From Puccinia triticina (Eukaryota; Basidiomycota; Pucciniomycetes; Pucciniales; Pucciniaceae): 64,000 nucleotides of DNA. The position numbers and the translations under genes were made by a program. The notes below the pieces were generated by a model. That model saw only the letters and a program-made list of their open reading frames with translations. It searched no databases and was not told where the DNA came from. Position 1 is the stretch's first letter, and the number at the start of each line of letters is the position of its first letter. This document shows, in pieces, positions 34,597-46,125 of this stretch. The stretch covers positions 3,899,501 to 3,963,500 of the forward strand of contig NC_070573.1 of NCBI RefSeq assembly GCF_026914185.1, given 5' to 3'.

Positions 34597-34938
34597 ATGC
34601 CTCCTGCACCCTTCTTTAACTCCCAAGCCGCCTCCAGATCCCCAGATGTGTCCCTCAAAATCAACTTCTGCTCTGACTCCCTGGAAACCGCTGCTATCCT
34701 CAATTCTTCAGGGGACAACCTGTTCCCAATGCTTTACCAGACCTTTGCAGAAACCTTTGGCGTCATTGATAACACAATACCATGCCCCTCCAACAAGGGG
34801 ATTGACATCATCACGGAGAAAGATGAAGCTGAGACAGTCCAAGATTTTGACAATATGTACTCAGGCCTCAATTCTGCTCTAGCCGCAAGGTTTGCTGCGC
34901 TTCTGGGCCCAATACCTAATGAGCTTCCCAGTTCTTAA
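34597..34938 (+). CDS. Short ORF after the family C LTR, probable Gag N-terminus
   Basis: 113 codons starting with an ATG shortly after the LTR. The product (ending LAARFAALLGPIPNELPSS) has a helical acidic centre and no recognised domain. The position mirrors gag in LTR elements. The element seems truncated after this: 34939-35284 is pyrimidine-rich and without pol motifs. Confidence 0.35.
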   Translation: MPPAPFFNSQAASRSPDVSLKINFCSDSLETAAILNSSGDNLFPMLYQTFAETFGVIDNTIPCPSNKGIDIITEKDEAETVQDFDNMYSGLNSALAARFAALLGPIPNELPSS

Positions 34939-35284
34939 TCCCCCTGGCCCTCCCATTGGACTTTCCTCAAACACCAACTCAGTCGCACCCTAGATGTCCC
35001 ATCCTGCACACAACCACTTCACTCTTACCCTTCCCTTTCAATCTCTCCTCAGAATTAATTGCCCCAAGTTCAAGGTTTCTTACCCTACTCTACCCTCTTC
35101 TGGCCAAGGACCCAGCCTCCCCAACAACATCTTCCCTTTCCCAGTCCAGCATCTATATTTTCCTGTCCCAGTCTCAATCCCTACTTCCAGTCACTTCAGT
35201 CCGTAACGTCAGAAAGTGTTCTGATCCTCTGTCTGTTTGTCTGTCTGCCCTGGTCCTCCGTCTTTCTGTCTGTCCGCTGTGGTA

Positions 35285-36240
35285 AGACCAATCAAAACCA
35301 AACTCCTTACAAAATACATTAAAATACAATTTACATATATTACATTTATGTACATACCATCAAAAGGCGTGGAAGAATTCAGTTTACAAGTTATGAGGCC
35401 ATTACATACAAATTAAATGAGAACTGTTTATCTTAATGCGCTCAAAAGCGCACAACACCTTTAAAAATCACATGTACATATTTTGTTTTCACATAGTGTT
35501 TATTTTATCACAAGTTCACTTAAAAATCACTCAAGTCTTGGCAATCACTTCCAAAATAGCTAAGTTTTCCCAATAAGGAATTTCCCCACTCAGATCTTCA
35601 ATCACATGCAGCAAATCACTTCTTAGACGTAATTTTTCTTCCCAATTAGTCCAAGCCAAATGATCATAACCCAAAGGGGTAATTGTTGTCATTACATATG
35701 TAAATCTTTCCCAACTGGTACATTTATTTCACATTACCTTGAACAGCTTTCCCCATTAGTACATTTATTTCACTACATTGTAAATCACTCTCAGACGTGA
35801 TTTTTCCTATAAAAGGAGGCCTCTCTTGCCCCTTCTTGTTTTCTTTCCCCCTCATTCTTGCACTAGTGGATGATAATTGATATTATTCAGCAAAAATCAC
35901 ATCAAATTTTGCCCCCATCAAACATTGCCTTGTCAAAATTGACCCCTTATCAAATATTGCCTCATTTCTCACTTTGACTCGAAAATCTGACTTATTAAAT
36001 TAAGTTCAGGAATCTCCCAGAGTACTCATCACGTCAAAACTCTTCTAAATTATAAAATTACATCAAAATTATATATTACAAGGTTTAAAATAGTAACAAG
36101 ATTTAAAATAGCTAAATTCAGGAAGATTGCGCCACACTAAATTAATAGTGTTTCTCCTAGAGCTTATTTTCAGGAGGGCAGCCCTTCCAGCACCTGTGTA
36201 TTTTTTCTTTTCCCGTGACATTTCTCATATCCCCTCCAAG
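35285..36240. other. AT-rich insertion without genes
   Basis: Base composition changes sharply from the C/T-rich flanks to AT-rich. A TATA-like TCCTATAAAAGGAGG at about 35808-35822 and a possible ..CCGTGACA end near 36220 suggest an LTR-like insertion. I could not confirm matching ends or a target duplication. Confidence 0.35.
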
Positions 36241-36274
36241 CTCTGCTTACGCCCTGCGTGAGAGTTCCACACCG

Positions 36275-36420
36275 CCCCGGTCCTCCGTCTGTCTGTCTGT
36301 CCGCCCTGGTCCTCTGTCTGTCTGTCTGTCCGCTCCAGTCCTCTGTCTGCCTGTCCCGGTCTTCTTTCTATCTTTCTGCCTGCCCTAGCCCTCTCTCTGT
36401 CTGTCCCAGTCCTCCTTCCC
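36275..36420. repeat. GTCTGTCTGTCC-rich tandem repeat
   Basis: Units of about 30 bp (CCCTGGTCCTCCGTCTGTCT plus GTCTGTCCG) repeat about four times. A related run is at 35220-35284, on the other side of the AT-rich insertion, so both may once have been one array. Confidence 0.6.
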
Positions 36421-36674
36421 ACTTTTCCTTATCTTTCCTTTCCACAACATCCAAAAACCCAGTCTTCTCCTTTTCCCCGCCCGCTTCAAGAACCATCCCG
36501 CCCCACCATCACCACAACATTGACCGCCAAACCTCTCAACCTGCCACACATTCACCATAATCTCCCCCAATGGTACCAACCTTGCCCAGGCCCCTTCACT
36601 CCCCAGTCTATCTCAGCCCCTATTTCTCCTTCCTCTTTTTTCTTCTTCTTCCCTCTTACTTCTTCCTTTTTTAT

Positions 36675-37018
36675 AGGGGGGGAGAATGTAACCCCCCCTT
36701 GAGGGTGTCACAAGAAGGATCACAGGATCCCATGGGGACCCGCACTTAGTCCAGCAGTTCCCCCGTCCCTCCTAGCTCAGCAGAGATGTCCCTTCCATCT
36801 CTCCTGAGCTAGGTGAGTCTGCCCAGTTTCCTCTCTCTCTCTCTCTTCCTCTCCTCCTTCTTCTCAGAACCCTTGTAGATAGTCCTGACACAGAGATGTC
36901 CCTTCCATCTCTCCTGAGCTAGGTTTTCTGCAATCCACACAACCGTTGGTTCTAGAAATTTCCCAAGGCTCAGCCTTCCTTGTTCCCAGTGCCAGTTTGC
37001 GACCGAGTGTGCTTCTGT
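36675..37018 (+). repeat. Polypurine tract and LTR, family B
   Basis: The purine run GGGGGGGAGAA precedes TGTAACCCCCCC at 36687, marking a 3' LTR. The bulk matches 19941-20226. A perfect 29-bp direct repeat (36784-36812 and 36894-36922) encloses a spacer that begins GTGAGT and ends CACAG. The right boundary near 37018 is approximate. Confidence 0.65.
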
Positions 37019-37924
37019 TTACTACTGACTTGGTGTCGTTGAAGCGACCTTTTTCCTGCAGGAAATCAAGAGTCTCAAGAGTGCAGGCAATGGAGAGGCT
37101 CAGGAGGGGGTTATGGCGCTTTGCATGGAACTCAAAGGGGATATTTGGATTGGGGCAGCTCTTGTGGGGGAAGACGACCTTTGCCAATTTTGTGGGACAA
37201 AGATATCAGCCCACCAACTGTCCCCCCGGATCGGGCTTGGGCAGGAGTCTGCGGAGATGAAAAATTTGCAGACATGTCTGTTTGTGAATCACGGTCCAAA
37301 ACGGGAGGCGCCCGTTGTTGCGTACAATTACCAGTTTGATATTTTCCCAATGGAGGTCCTACCTGAAACAATTTGTTTGTTCCAGTGGGTTTTGAAGTGA
37401 ACATATATACCCAGTACCTTGGCTAGCTTTTCCTGGCGGCGGCTCCAGCTCCCCTGTTGCGTTTGCACAGTCTGAGCAGCCATTGTCCCTCACCTCTCCG
37501 CCTTTGCATTTGCAATAGGCCCAAGGGGGAAAAAAATCCATTTCACTGCCCTGTTGCGTTTGCACAGGTTATTATCCAACCTCATTCCTTTGCAATTGCA
37601 AGTGGCCCGAGGCAAATATTTTCCTCAATTGCGCATTCAGCAGTTTTTTTTTGTCCCCCTCCTGCCCTTGCAATTGCGACAGGCACGAGGGGGTTGAACC
37701 CTGCCCCTTTTCATGCCTGCTTCAGGCATTGGGGGGCAAGTCCAAGGCATTTATGTTTGGGGACTTTAAATTAATTTTCTTGCGGTATTAAGCGTAATAT
37801 GCTGATACCTGGGAAAATTCAAGGTTGGACAGGAGTTCCAATTTTTCATTTGTGGGTGGGGAGGCTAAAAATTAGCCCCTTTTCAGAAAAATGCAGGGGA
37901 AACCCTTGATCCCAATTTCCACAA
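37019..37924. other. Sequence with no secure gene
   Basis: The minus strand near 37190-37030 has a protein-like stretch (IPFEFHAKRHNP, LDFLQEKG) broken by frameshifts. I could not place it. 37430-37760 has two loosely repeated CCCTGTTGCGTTTGCACAG segments. Confidence 0.3.
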
Positions 37925-38045
37925 AAGTGTGGATTTAATATACTTAGATTTGCATTGCGTAGAAATGAGCAGAAAAAAACCAGGTACATACACAGAAAAG
38001 GGGGCAGGCGGAAAAACCAGGGATGTTTATTAACCCCCTTTTTTT
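37925..38045. repeat. Fragment of the foldback family seen at 3213-4555
   Basis: GCATTGCGTAGAAATGAGCA, AAAAGGGGG and TGTTTATTAACCCCC match the outer right arm of the 3213-4555 element with divergence. Confidence 0.65.
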
Positions 38046-38219
38046 CTACATATAATCATCACATTACACCCCAAGAAAATTTCAAAAAATTCATGGGGAG
38101 TTTGCAGAAACAATTCTAGTGGGCCCAAGTCATCAGAACTTTGGAATAGTACTGCAGGCTTCTTTTCTTGGTACCATCATTATTTGATTTCAAAATCATT
38201 TCATGGTCTTTCAGTTCTG

Positions 38220-39560
38220 GACTTCAGGAAGACAATGTTTCATCTACAAAGAGAGCCAAACCCTACACCAAAAGCAATCATATTGACCATCCTTAAAAAT
38301 GAAAATGTGATGAATAATCTTTCCTCCTCTAAAGAATAAAGACAGGACAGGATAAAAATCTTGATGAAAATTAATATCTTTATATCCTCTCCACTGGCTT
38401 CAACAACAATCATTTTTTTTGCAAACTTCTTTAGAAGCGCTTCCATGGCTTGTAAGGCCGGTTTGCTTTGAGCAGTTACAACTGGTTCAGGAGTGGGATC
38501 TATCAAATCCCTGGAGAAGTCAGCACTTGTTTGGTAGTGAAGGAAATTTCTTTCAATCATTTCTTCAACAATCACATTGACAAACTATTTCACAAGATCC
38601 GCATAGGGTAAGTATCCAGGCAAGTCCAGGAGAAGCCAAGAGACCTCAATTGCTTCCTGTTCCTTATATGTTGTGGCCTTCCCAAGAAAATCATGTTGCA
38701 TTACGGTTTACGCATTTGTGACGGCCTTGAATTGCACAGCTGAAGTGAAAGGATAAGCCATTAGCTTTCTGGCTCTCTTGAATTCAGCCCTACTTGTAAC
38801 ATTCATACGCACGATCATGGAAATAACCAGATTCACAAACTTGTGAGACATATTGGTGGATAAAAAACATTTGTCCTCCAGTCATCTTGAAAGGAATCTT
38901 GAAGTCCAATTATTTTAGAATGTCTTTCATGTCTTCTGAAAGCCGTTCTTCAGTTTCAACCACATGGAGAAAGTACTTAACGTGTGCTTCCTGTTCAGGA
39001 AGGTTGACAACAGCAAGTGTTGAAGAGTGAGTGTTATTGATACCTGAATATTGGGCAGGGATTGTGTCAGAACCACAGATTATTATGTGGTAGGAATGTT
39101 TGGACCTACGCTTGCTCAGCCACTGCTCAAAGAAAGAGTCAGATGAAGTGAGAATAATGTGCATCTTCCCTTCCTATTTAGTGAATTGGATGGCAAAGTC
39201 AAAGAACACCTGCATTTTCTTCAGTGCAATAATTTCAGTACATAATAATGCTTTCATTTAAATGGGAAGTTGGCACAAGACGTACATTGTCCTCCATCCG
39301 TTTAAAAGAGTTTGCTTTCTCAACTACTATTACGGGGAATCTTTCGCCATGGAGAAGGTTCCATGGCTTGAGCTGCCCTGCCAGGTTGCTAAAGACCTGA
39401 GCTGCCAATATTGGGAAATGTTTTTTGTTGTTAAACATGACAGAGGCTGGACCGGCCAATAGTTTGATCCCGCTGAACCATTTATGTATTCCACAAGCCT
39501 CCCTCTGCGGCAGCTTGTGCTTTGAGCAGCAAAGCGTCCAGAAAGCGGCCATTTTTTGAA
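38220..39560 (-). pseudogene. Decayed P-loop ATPase-like protein
   Basis: Several minus-strand pieces read as one eroded protein. Near 39330, FPVIVVEKANSFKRMED resembles a Walker B region of fungal P-loop ATPases in which VIVIDEAN is usual. It is followed by MHIILTSSDSFFEQWLSKR (39164-39108), then NLPEQEAHVKYF, and near 38880 IPFKMTGGQMFFIHQYVSQV. This order (Walker B, SSD sensor, helical lid, GGN-like motif) fits a STAND/AAA-like family common as multicopy genes in fungi. No intact Walker A was found. Stops and frameshifts divide the pieces, so it is dead. The family name is uncertain. Confidence 0.45.
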
Positions 39561-40587
39561 GTGTCTCCTGCCCAAAGATTAACCATTAGCGGATGGAGCT
39601 CTGGTGTTTGGTCTGTGTTGGATAGAAATGCCACATGCATAACTTTATGCATATACTTTCCATGAAATTCCAGAAAAATATGTTTGGGATCAGGAAGCTC
39701 AGTCTGCTCACGGAAAAGTCAATCTAGAACTTCAAAACTCAACCAACACTCAACACCGGAAGGATTAACACTTTGACCCAACTCAAGTAAATCAACAAAC
39801 ACACTCATATCTCACATCAACATCACGCACAGTACTCAGGGGGAGAAATAGAGGTACTTGGTTGAACTTATCATCCGTCAAATCAGTTACTTATGATCTT
39901 TGTTGTTTTCAGTTTCTGTTTCAAGTTTATTGTCTTCATATTGTCTGTGTGTTTTAGATTTTTGTTTCTACAACATTAGGTAAAAATTATTTCACTCTTT
40001 CTCATTATTATGTTAATATTGATCTTATTTGTGTTGGTTGTTCAAGTTATTACTACTACTGGTTTCTTTAAGTGTTTTGCAATAAAAAGATCAGAGTTCT
40101 CTTTCCTACAGTCCGCTCGGAGTAGGGATGTGAATGCTCGAGCAAGCGCAGTTTTCCCGGAGCTTGGTGGTCCTAGCAGGACCGTGAACTTGGGTTTGCC
40201 TTTCAATCAAGTTGAGAGTTCTTTTATTTCCCAATCTTGGTTGTAAAGCTGGTCAGCATAGCCATTGTGTTTGCTGTGGAAGGAGCGTGCAGATTTTCTG
40301 TTGGGAAACAGGCTGAAAAGTGACAGGATGGTTAGTAATAGGACCTGATAGTCAACGGTGTGCAACATGTACTTACCCTAGTGGCCCCCGTTTGAATGTA
40401 GCACGTTGCTTGTTGCCCGGGTAAATTGGATTGGGAGATGAAGTTAGTCGGAGGAGGGTGTACATTCTTGGGTTAGGATTGATTGATGGTTGAATTGGAG
40501 TTGATTGCTTCTTGATGTTCTGCAAGTTGGGTGAAGTTGAGAGAGCAGCAACAAAAGGAACGGTTTTTTGTGGTTCCGCATGTGGTG
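39561..40587. other. Intergenic stretch without a secure feature
   Basis: A purine run CAGGGGGAGA near 39838 could be an old retrotransposon polypurine tract. A short plus-strand ORF at 40010-40246 starts with a hydrophobic run but has no supporting features. Confidence 0.3.
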
Positions 40588-43500
40588 TACAGTGGGTGAA
40601 CAGAAAAATCCGTACCCCTGAGCACCGGGATCATATTTGGTGACACCCCCCTGTGACACTCAGGTCTATGTAGGTGCTACCTATGTAGCTGTTGAACGTC
40701 AATGTTCAACAGATCACTCGTGTCAATGGTTATTTCTCTGGACTATTCAATCAAAGTGAGTCTTTTCTTTCTATCTTGATTGATTTCATCACTAATTCAA
40801 GCTGTGTTTGATTTCTTTTTGAAAAAATTAGGATGGTTCAAACCAAAGCCACCCAAAAACCAAACCTCTCAACCAAGACCAAGGCGATGATTGTTGGGAT
40901 GGCAAGGGCAGGCAAGAGTTTGAACTTCCTTTCAAAGGAGTTCAAGACTGCCAAGTCAAAATTATCTGGAGTTGTTAACCGCTGGAAGGAGCGCGGGAGT
41001 AACGAGTCCAAAAAACCGCCTGGGCAACCACCCATGACCAACGAGCATGATGAGCACCAACTCCGGCAACTTCTAGAGAACAATCGCCGCGACCCGATGA
41101 GACTAATTGTTCAGGGACTTAGGACTCCCATCTCCATCAAGACTGGCTGTCAATGAGCCCACAAGCTGGGCTTCAACAACCAAGTGGCTGTCAAGAAGCC
41201 CTTCATCAATGACAAGCATAAGGCCAGGAGACTCGAGTTTGCCACCTGCCACCTGGCTTGGATGGTTGACGACTGGCAATCTATCCTCTGGACTGACGAG
41301 TTGTTGTTTGAGCTTGGGAAGAACTTGCAGGCGGTTGTTGTTTGGCGAAGGTCGGATGAGAAGTACAGGGAAGATTGCCTTGCTCCGACATTCAAAAGCG
41401 GGCAATCATCTACAAGAATCTGGGGCGGATTTGTCAACATGTCAAAGGCTTCAATTGTTTTCTTGCCCCCCCGGAAGGACAAACGCCACACAGCTCATCA
41501 AACCTGTCTACAAAGGCAGCCTTCAACCTTTCATGGACAACATTGATGAGGCGCATTGTCCCACCCTCATGGAGGACAACCACTACCAAGATGGATGAAT
41601 TTGCGATGTTGTGTACTGATCAATATAGCGTATATTGATCAATTTATATTGATCAATTTTTTTTTTTTATTATTCCTCTTGATACCTTTGTCTGTTTTCC
41701 ATGTCTCCTTGATACTATTCTATAATCTCTCTCCTTCTGCCTGTGTTAGCTTCAAGCCACAGGAATTTTTTTTTTCTTTTGCCTGATAACATTCATAAAT
41801 TTCTACATACACCACTCAATTCTTCCTGAAAAAAAGACGTTGCAAGTTTTAGGATTAATCCAGGGTAGCTGAGGGGTCTCAAATTTTTTTTCTTTTTTTT
41901 TTTTACTTCAACAATTGATGTTATCAGAAGTCTCCAAATCAACTTCTTTTCAAAAGAGGAAAAACATTGACCCCTGACCTCTCTCATGATACCATCCTGC
42001 ACACATTTTTAATTTGGTTGGTTGAACTTGCTCAAGATATTGCATATCATACTTGAAGTGCTACATGCACAGAAGGCCTTTTTGAAATTAGTTTGCCATG
42101 GTTTAGCATATTTTTGTCAGGTTCTTTTTTTTATCTACTTTTGTTATCAACCACAGATTAATGAGGAATATTTCCACATAAAATTTCATTGGACAATTTT
42201 TCTGCATATAAAACCCAGAAATATTTTAAAATATAATTTATTTGGGGTTGCATCCATTATGCAGCAGCAACAATGCGATCAGTTCCCAAATATCACTAAT
42301 TTGGTAGTTTCTGGCCCTTTCTGCCACTATATCTCAACACAGCGTGGGAGTTCTTCCATGATATTGGTATCAAAATGATCAATAGCCCCCAAGAATTCAT
42401 TTTGTACCTTAAATTACCACATAACCCAAATGTAGCAGCTACAATCTGATCAGTTGCCAAATGTCACTAATTTGGTAGTTTCTTGGTGTTGCTGCCACTA
42501 TATCTCAACACAGCCTGGGAATTCTTCCGCAATATTGCGATCCAAATGATTAATAGCCCCCAAGGATTCATTGTGTACCTTAAATGACCACAAAACCCCC
42601 TAATGTAGCCCCTGCGATCTGATCAGTTGCCAAATATCACTGATTTGGTAGTTTCTTGGTGTTTCTGCCACTATATCTCAACACAGCCTGAGAGTTCTTC
42701 CATGATATTGGTATCATAATGATCAATAGCCACCAAGGATTCATTGTGTACCTTAAATGACCACAAAACCTCCAAATGTAGCAGCTACAATCTGACCAGT
42801 TGCCAAATCTCACTAATTTGGTAGTTTCTTGGTGTTTCTGCCACTATATCTCAGCGCAGCATGGGAGTTCTTCCATGATATTGGTACCAAAATGATCAAT
42901 TGCCCCTGAAGATTCATTGTGTACCATGGATGACCACAAAACCCCCAAATGTAGCAGCCACAATGTGATCAGTTGCTAAATATCACTAATTTGGTAGTTT
43001 CTTGGTGTTTCTGCCACTATGTCTCAGCGCAGCATGGGAGTTCTTCCATGATATTGGTACCATAATGATCACATGCTCTCAAAGATTCATTGTGTACCTT
43101 GAATGACCACAAAAACCCCAAATGTAGCAGCTACAATGTGATCAGTTGCCAAATATCCCTAATTTGGTAGTTTCTTGGTGTTTCTGCCACTATATCTCCG
43201 CCCAGCATGGGAGTTATTCCAAGATATTGGTACCAAGATGATCAAATGCCCTCAAAGACTGATTGAGTACCTTGAATGACCACAAAACCCCCAAGTGTAG
43301 CAGCCAAGATGTGGTCAGTTGCCAAATATCACTAATTTGGTAGTTTCTTGGTGTTTCTGCCACTATATCTCAGCGCAGCATGGGGGTTCTTCCATGATAT
43401 TGGTACTAAAATGATCAAATGCCCCTAAAGATTCATTGTGTACCTTGAATGACCACAATACCCCCAAATGTAGCAGCCACACTGTGATCAGTTGCAAAAT

Positions 43501-43661
43501 ATCACTAATTTGGTAGTTTCTTGGTGTTTCTGCCACTATATCTCATCACAGCATGGGAGTTCTTCCATGATATTGGTGCGAAAATGATCACATGCCCTCA
43601 AAAATTCATTGAGTACCTTGTGTGACCACAAAACCCCCAAATGTAGCAGCCACAATGTGAT

Positions 43662-44291
43662 CAACAGTGCAACAGCTACGCTACAAAAAGCGGCAGCGTA
43701 GCAAAAGCGTAGCGGTTTTAGCCTTGCTTTGCTAAGCTTTTTGTAGCGGACTTGGCGCTTCGCTATTTGCTACATTTTTTAAGGGGAAAAAATTAAAGAA
43801 AATAGCGCGCTTTTTTTAGCGCAGAGTAGCGGCAATTTGCTACGCTTCTCGCTATAGTAGCGGAAAAAACGCTACTGTAGCGATTTTGCTGCGCTACCAT
43901 AGCACCAGTCAAACATCAATACTTCACATCATAAAATGATGGAGAATTGATGTTTGTGTACTATTTCTGGCATTTTCCACCAAAAGGCAGAGATGCCCGC
44001 TACGCTTTTGACACAGAAGCGACCCGGTTCGCTACGCTTTTGGTGCTAAAAAGCGCTATTAGCGCCAAAAATCGTCAATTTTTCCGCTGCGCTATACTGT
44101 AGCGAAGCGGGAAAAAAAGCGCTTCGCTACGCGCAGGCCAAAACTGCAGTAGCGGTTCTGGCGCTTCGCTACCGCTCAAAGTAGCGATTTTCCGCTAGCG
44201 CTAACGCTATTCTGGATCCAGAGTAGCGTGTTTCCGCTTCGCTAAGCAAAAGCGCCGCTTTTCGTAGCGAAGCGTAGCTCTTGCAGTGTTG
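43662..44291. mobile_element. 630-bp MITE, TAGCG-rich, 7-bp duplication
   Basis: The ends CAACAGTGCAA and TTGCAGTGTTG are inverted repeats, and ATGTGAT flanks both sides (43655-43661 and 44292-44298). The interior is packed with GCTACGCT/AGCGTAGC words and can fold extensively. Removing it with one duplication restores a normal satellite monomer. Confidence 0.85.
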
Positions 44292-45734
44292 ATGTGATCA
44301 GTTGCCAAATATCACTAATTTGGTGTTTCTGCCACTATATCTCAGTGCAGCATGGGAATTCTTCCATGATATTGGTAACAAAATGATCACATGCCCCTGA
44401 AGATTCATTGTGTACCTTGAATGACCACAATACCCCCAAATGTAGCAGCCACACTGTGATCAGTTGCAAAATATCACTAATTTGGTAGTTCCTTGGTGTT
44501 TCTGCCACTATATCTCAGTGCAGAATGGGAGTTCTCCCATGACATTGGTACCAAAATGATCACTTGCCCTCAAAAATTCATTGTGTACCTTGAATGACCA
44601 CAAAAACCCCAAATGTAGCAGCTACAAAGTGATCAGTTGCCATTTATCACTAATTTGGTAGTTTCTTGGTGTTTCTGCCACTTTATCTCAGCGCAGCGTG
44701 GGAGTTCTTCCATGATATTGTTACCAAAATGATCACATGCCCTCAAAAATTCATTGAGTATCTTGAATAACCACAAAACCCCCAAATGTAGCAGCCACGA
44801 TGTGATCAGTTGACAAATATCCCTAATTTGGTAGTTTCTTGGTGTTTCTGCCACTATATCTCCGCCCAGCATGGGAGTTATTCCATCATATTGGTACAAA
44901 AATGATCAAACACCCTCCAAGATTCATTGAGTACCTTGGATGACCACAAAACCCCCAAATGTAGCAGCCACAATGTGATTGGTTGCCTAATATCACTAAT
45001 TTGGTAGTTTCTTGGTGTTTCTGCCACCATATTTCAGCGCAGCATGGGAGTTCTTCCATGATATTGGTACCAAAATGATCAAATGCCCCTGAAGATTCAT
45101 TGTGTACCTTGAATGACCACAATACCCCCAAATGTAGCAGCCACACTGTGATCAGTTGCAAAATATCACTAATTTGGTAGTTTCTTGGTGTTTCTGCCAC
45201 TATATCTCAGTACAGCATGGGAGTTCTTCCATGATATTGGTACCAAAATGATCACACGCCCTCAAACATTCATTGAGGCCCTTGGGTTACCACAAAACCC
45301 CCAAATGTAGCAGCCACAATGTGATCAGTTGCCAAATATCACTAATTTGGTGTTTCTGCCACTATATCTCAGCGCATCATGGGAGTTCTTCCATGATATT
45401 GGTAAGAAAATTATCACATGCCCCTGAAGATTCATTTTGTACCTTGAATGACCACAATACCCCCAAATGTAGCAGCCACACTGTGATCAGTTGCAAAATA
45501 TCACTAATTTGGTAGTTTCTTCATATTTCTGCCACTTTATCTCAGCGCAGCGTGGGAGTTCTCCCATGATATTGGTACCAAAATCATCACATGCCCTCAA
45601 AGATTCATTGTGAACCTTGAATGACCACAAAAACCCCACATGTAGCAGCCACAATGTGATCGGTTGCCAAATATAACTAATTTGGTAGTTTCTTGGTGTT
45701 GCCGCCACTATATCTCAGCACAGCTTGGGAGTTC

Positions 45735-46125
45735 TGTTGAAATTCCAGTGCTACCGGTCTCTCCCTCTTCCTCTTTCCCTTCCCTGTCACACTTCTCCTT
45801 TCCCTGTCACTCCCTCACTCCCTCCAGATTGCATATGCATAGTTCACCTTCTGTCCCACATTCTGGCCCCTCCACTTGTAATAGCTTATATATCCCTGGC
45901 TTAGACAGAAATAAACTCATCTGCTTTCTGCGCGCATTTCCCTGAGGTCTCTACGGCATACAACCTCTTGTAGCGTGTGCGCTTTTCCGCCACGCAAGCT
46001 AGCAGCTTCTAGCCCTCCTTGAGGGCTTCCTTGGCCCCCTTTGTTATTGTCCTCTGAGCATCCTCGAGGTTGTTTTTCCTTTGGGTCATCTCTCATCTCT
46101 TTGACCTACGGCCATAGCTTCAACA
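45735..46125. mobile_element. 391-bp solo LTR inside the satellite
   Basis: It starts TGTTGAA and ends TTCAACA, with an AGTTC duplication (45730-45734 and 46126-46130). It contains a TATA-like TTATATATCCC and a possible polyadenylation signal AATAAA (45910). The family differs from the other LTRs here. Removing it restores the satellite. Confidence 0.85.

Noticed and set aside
37030..37400. Possible Helitron/Pif1-helicase fragment on the minus strand (IPFEFHAKRHNP)
   Set aside because: The resemblance to the helicase C-terminal motif is weak and broken by frameshifts; not enough to call.
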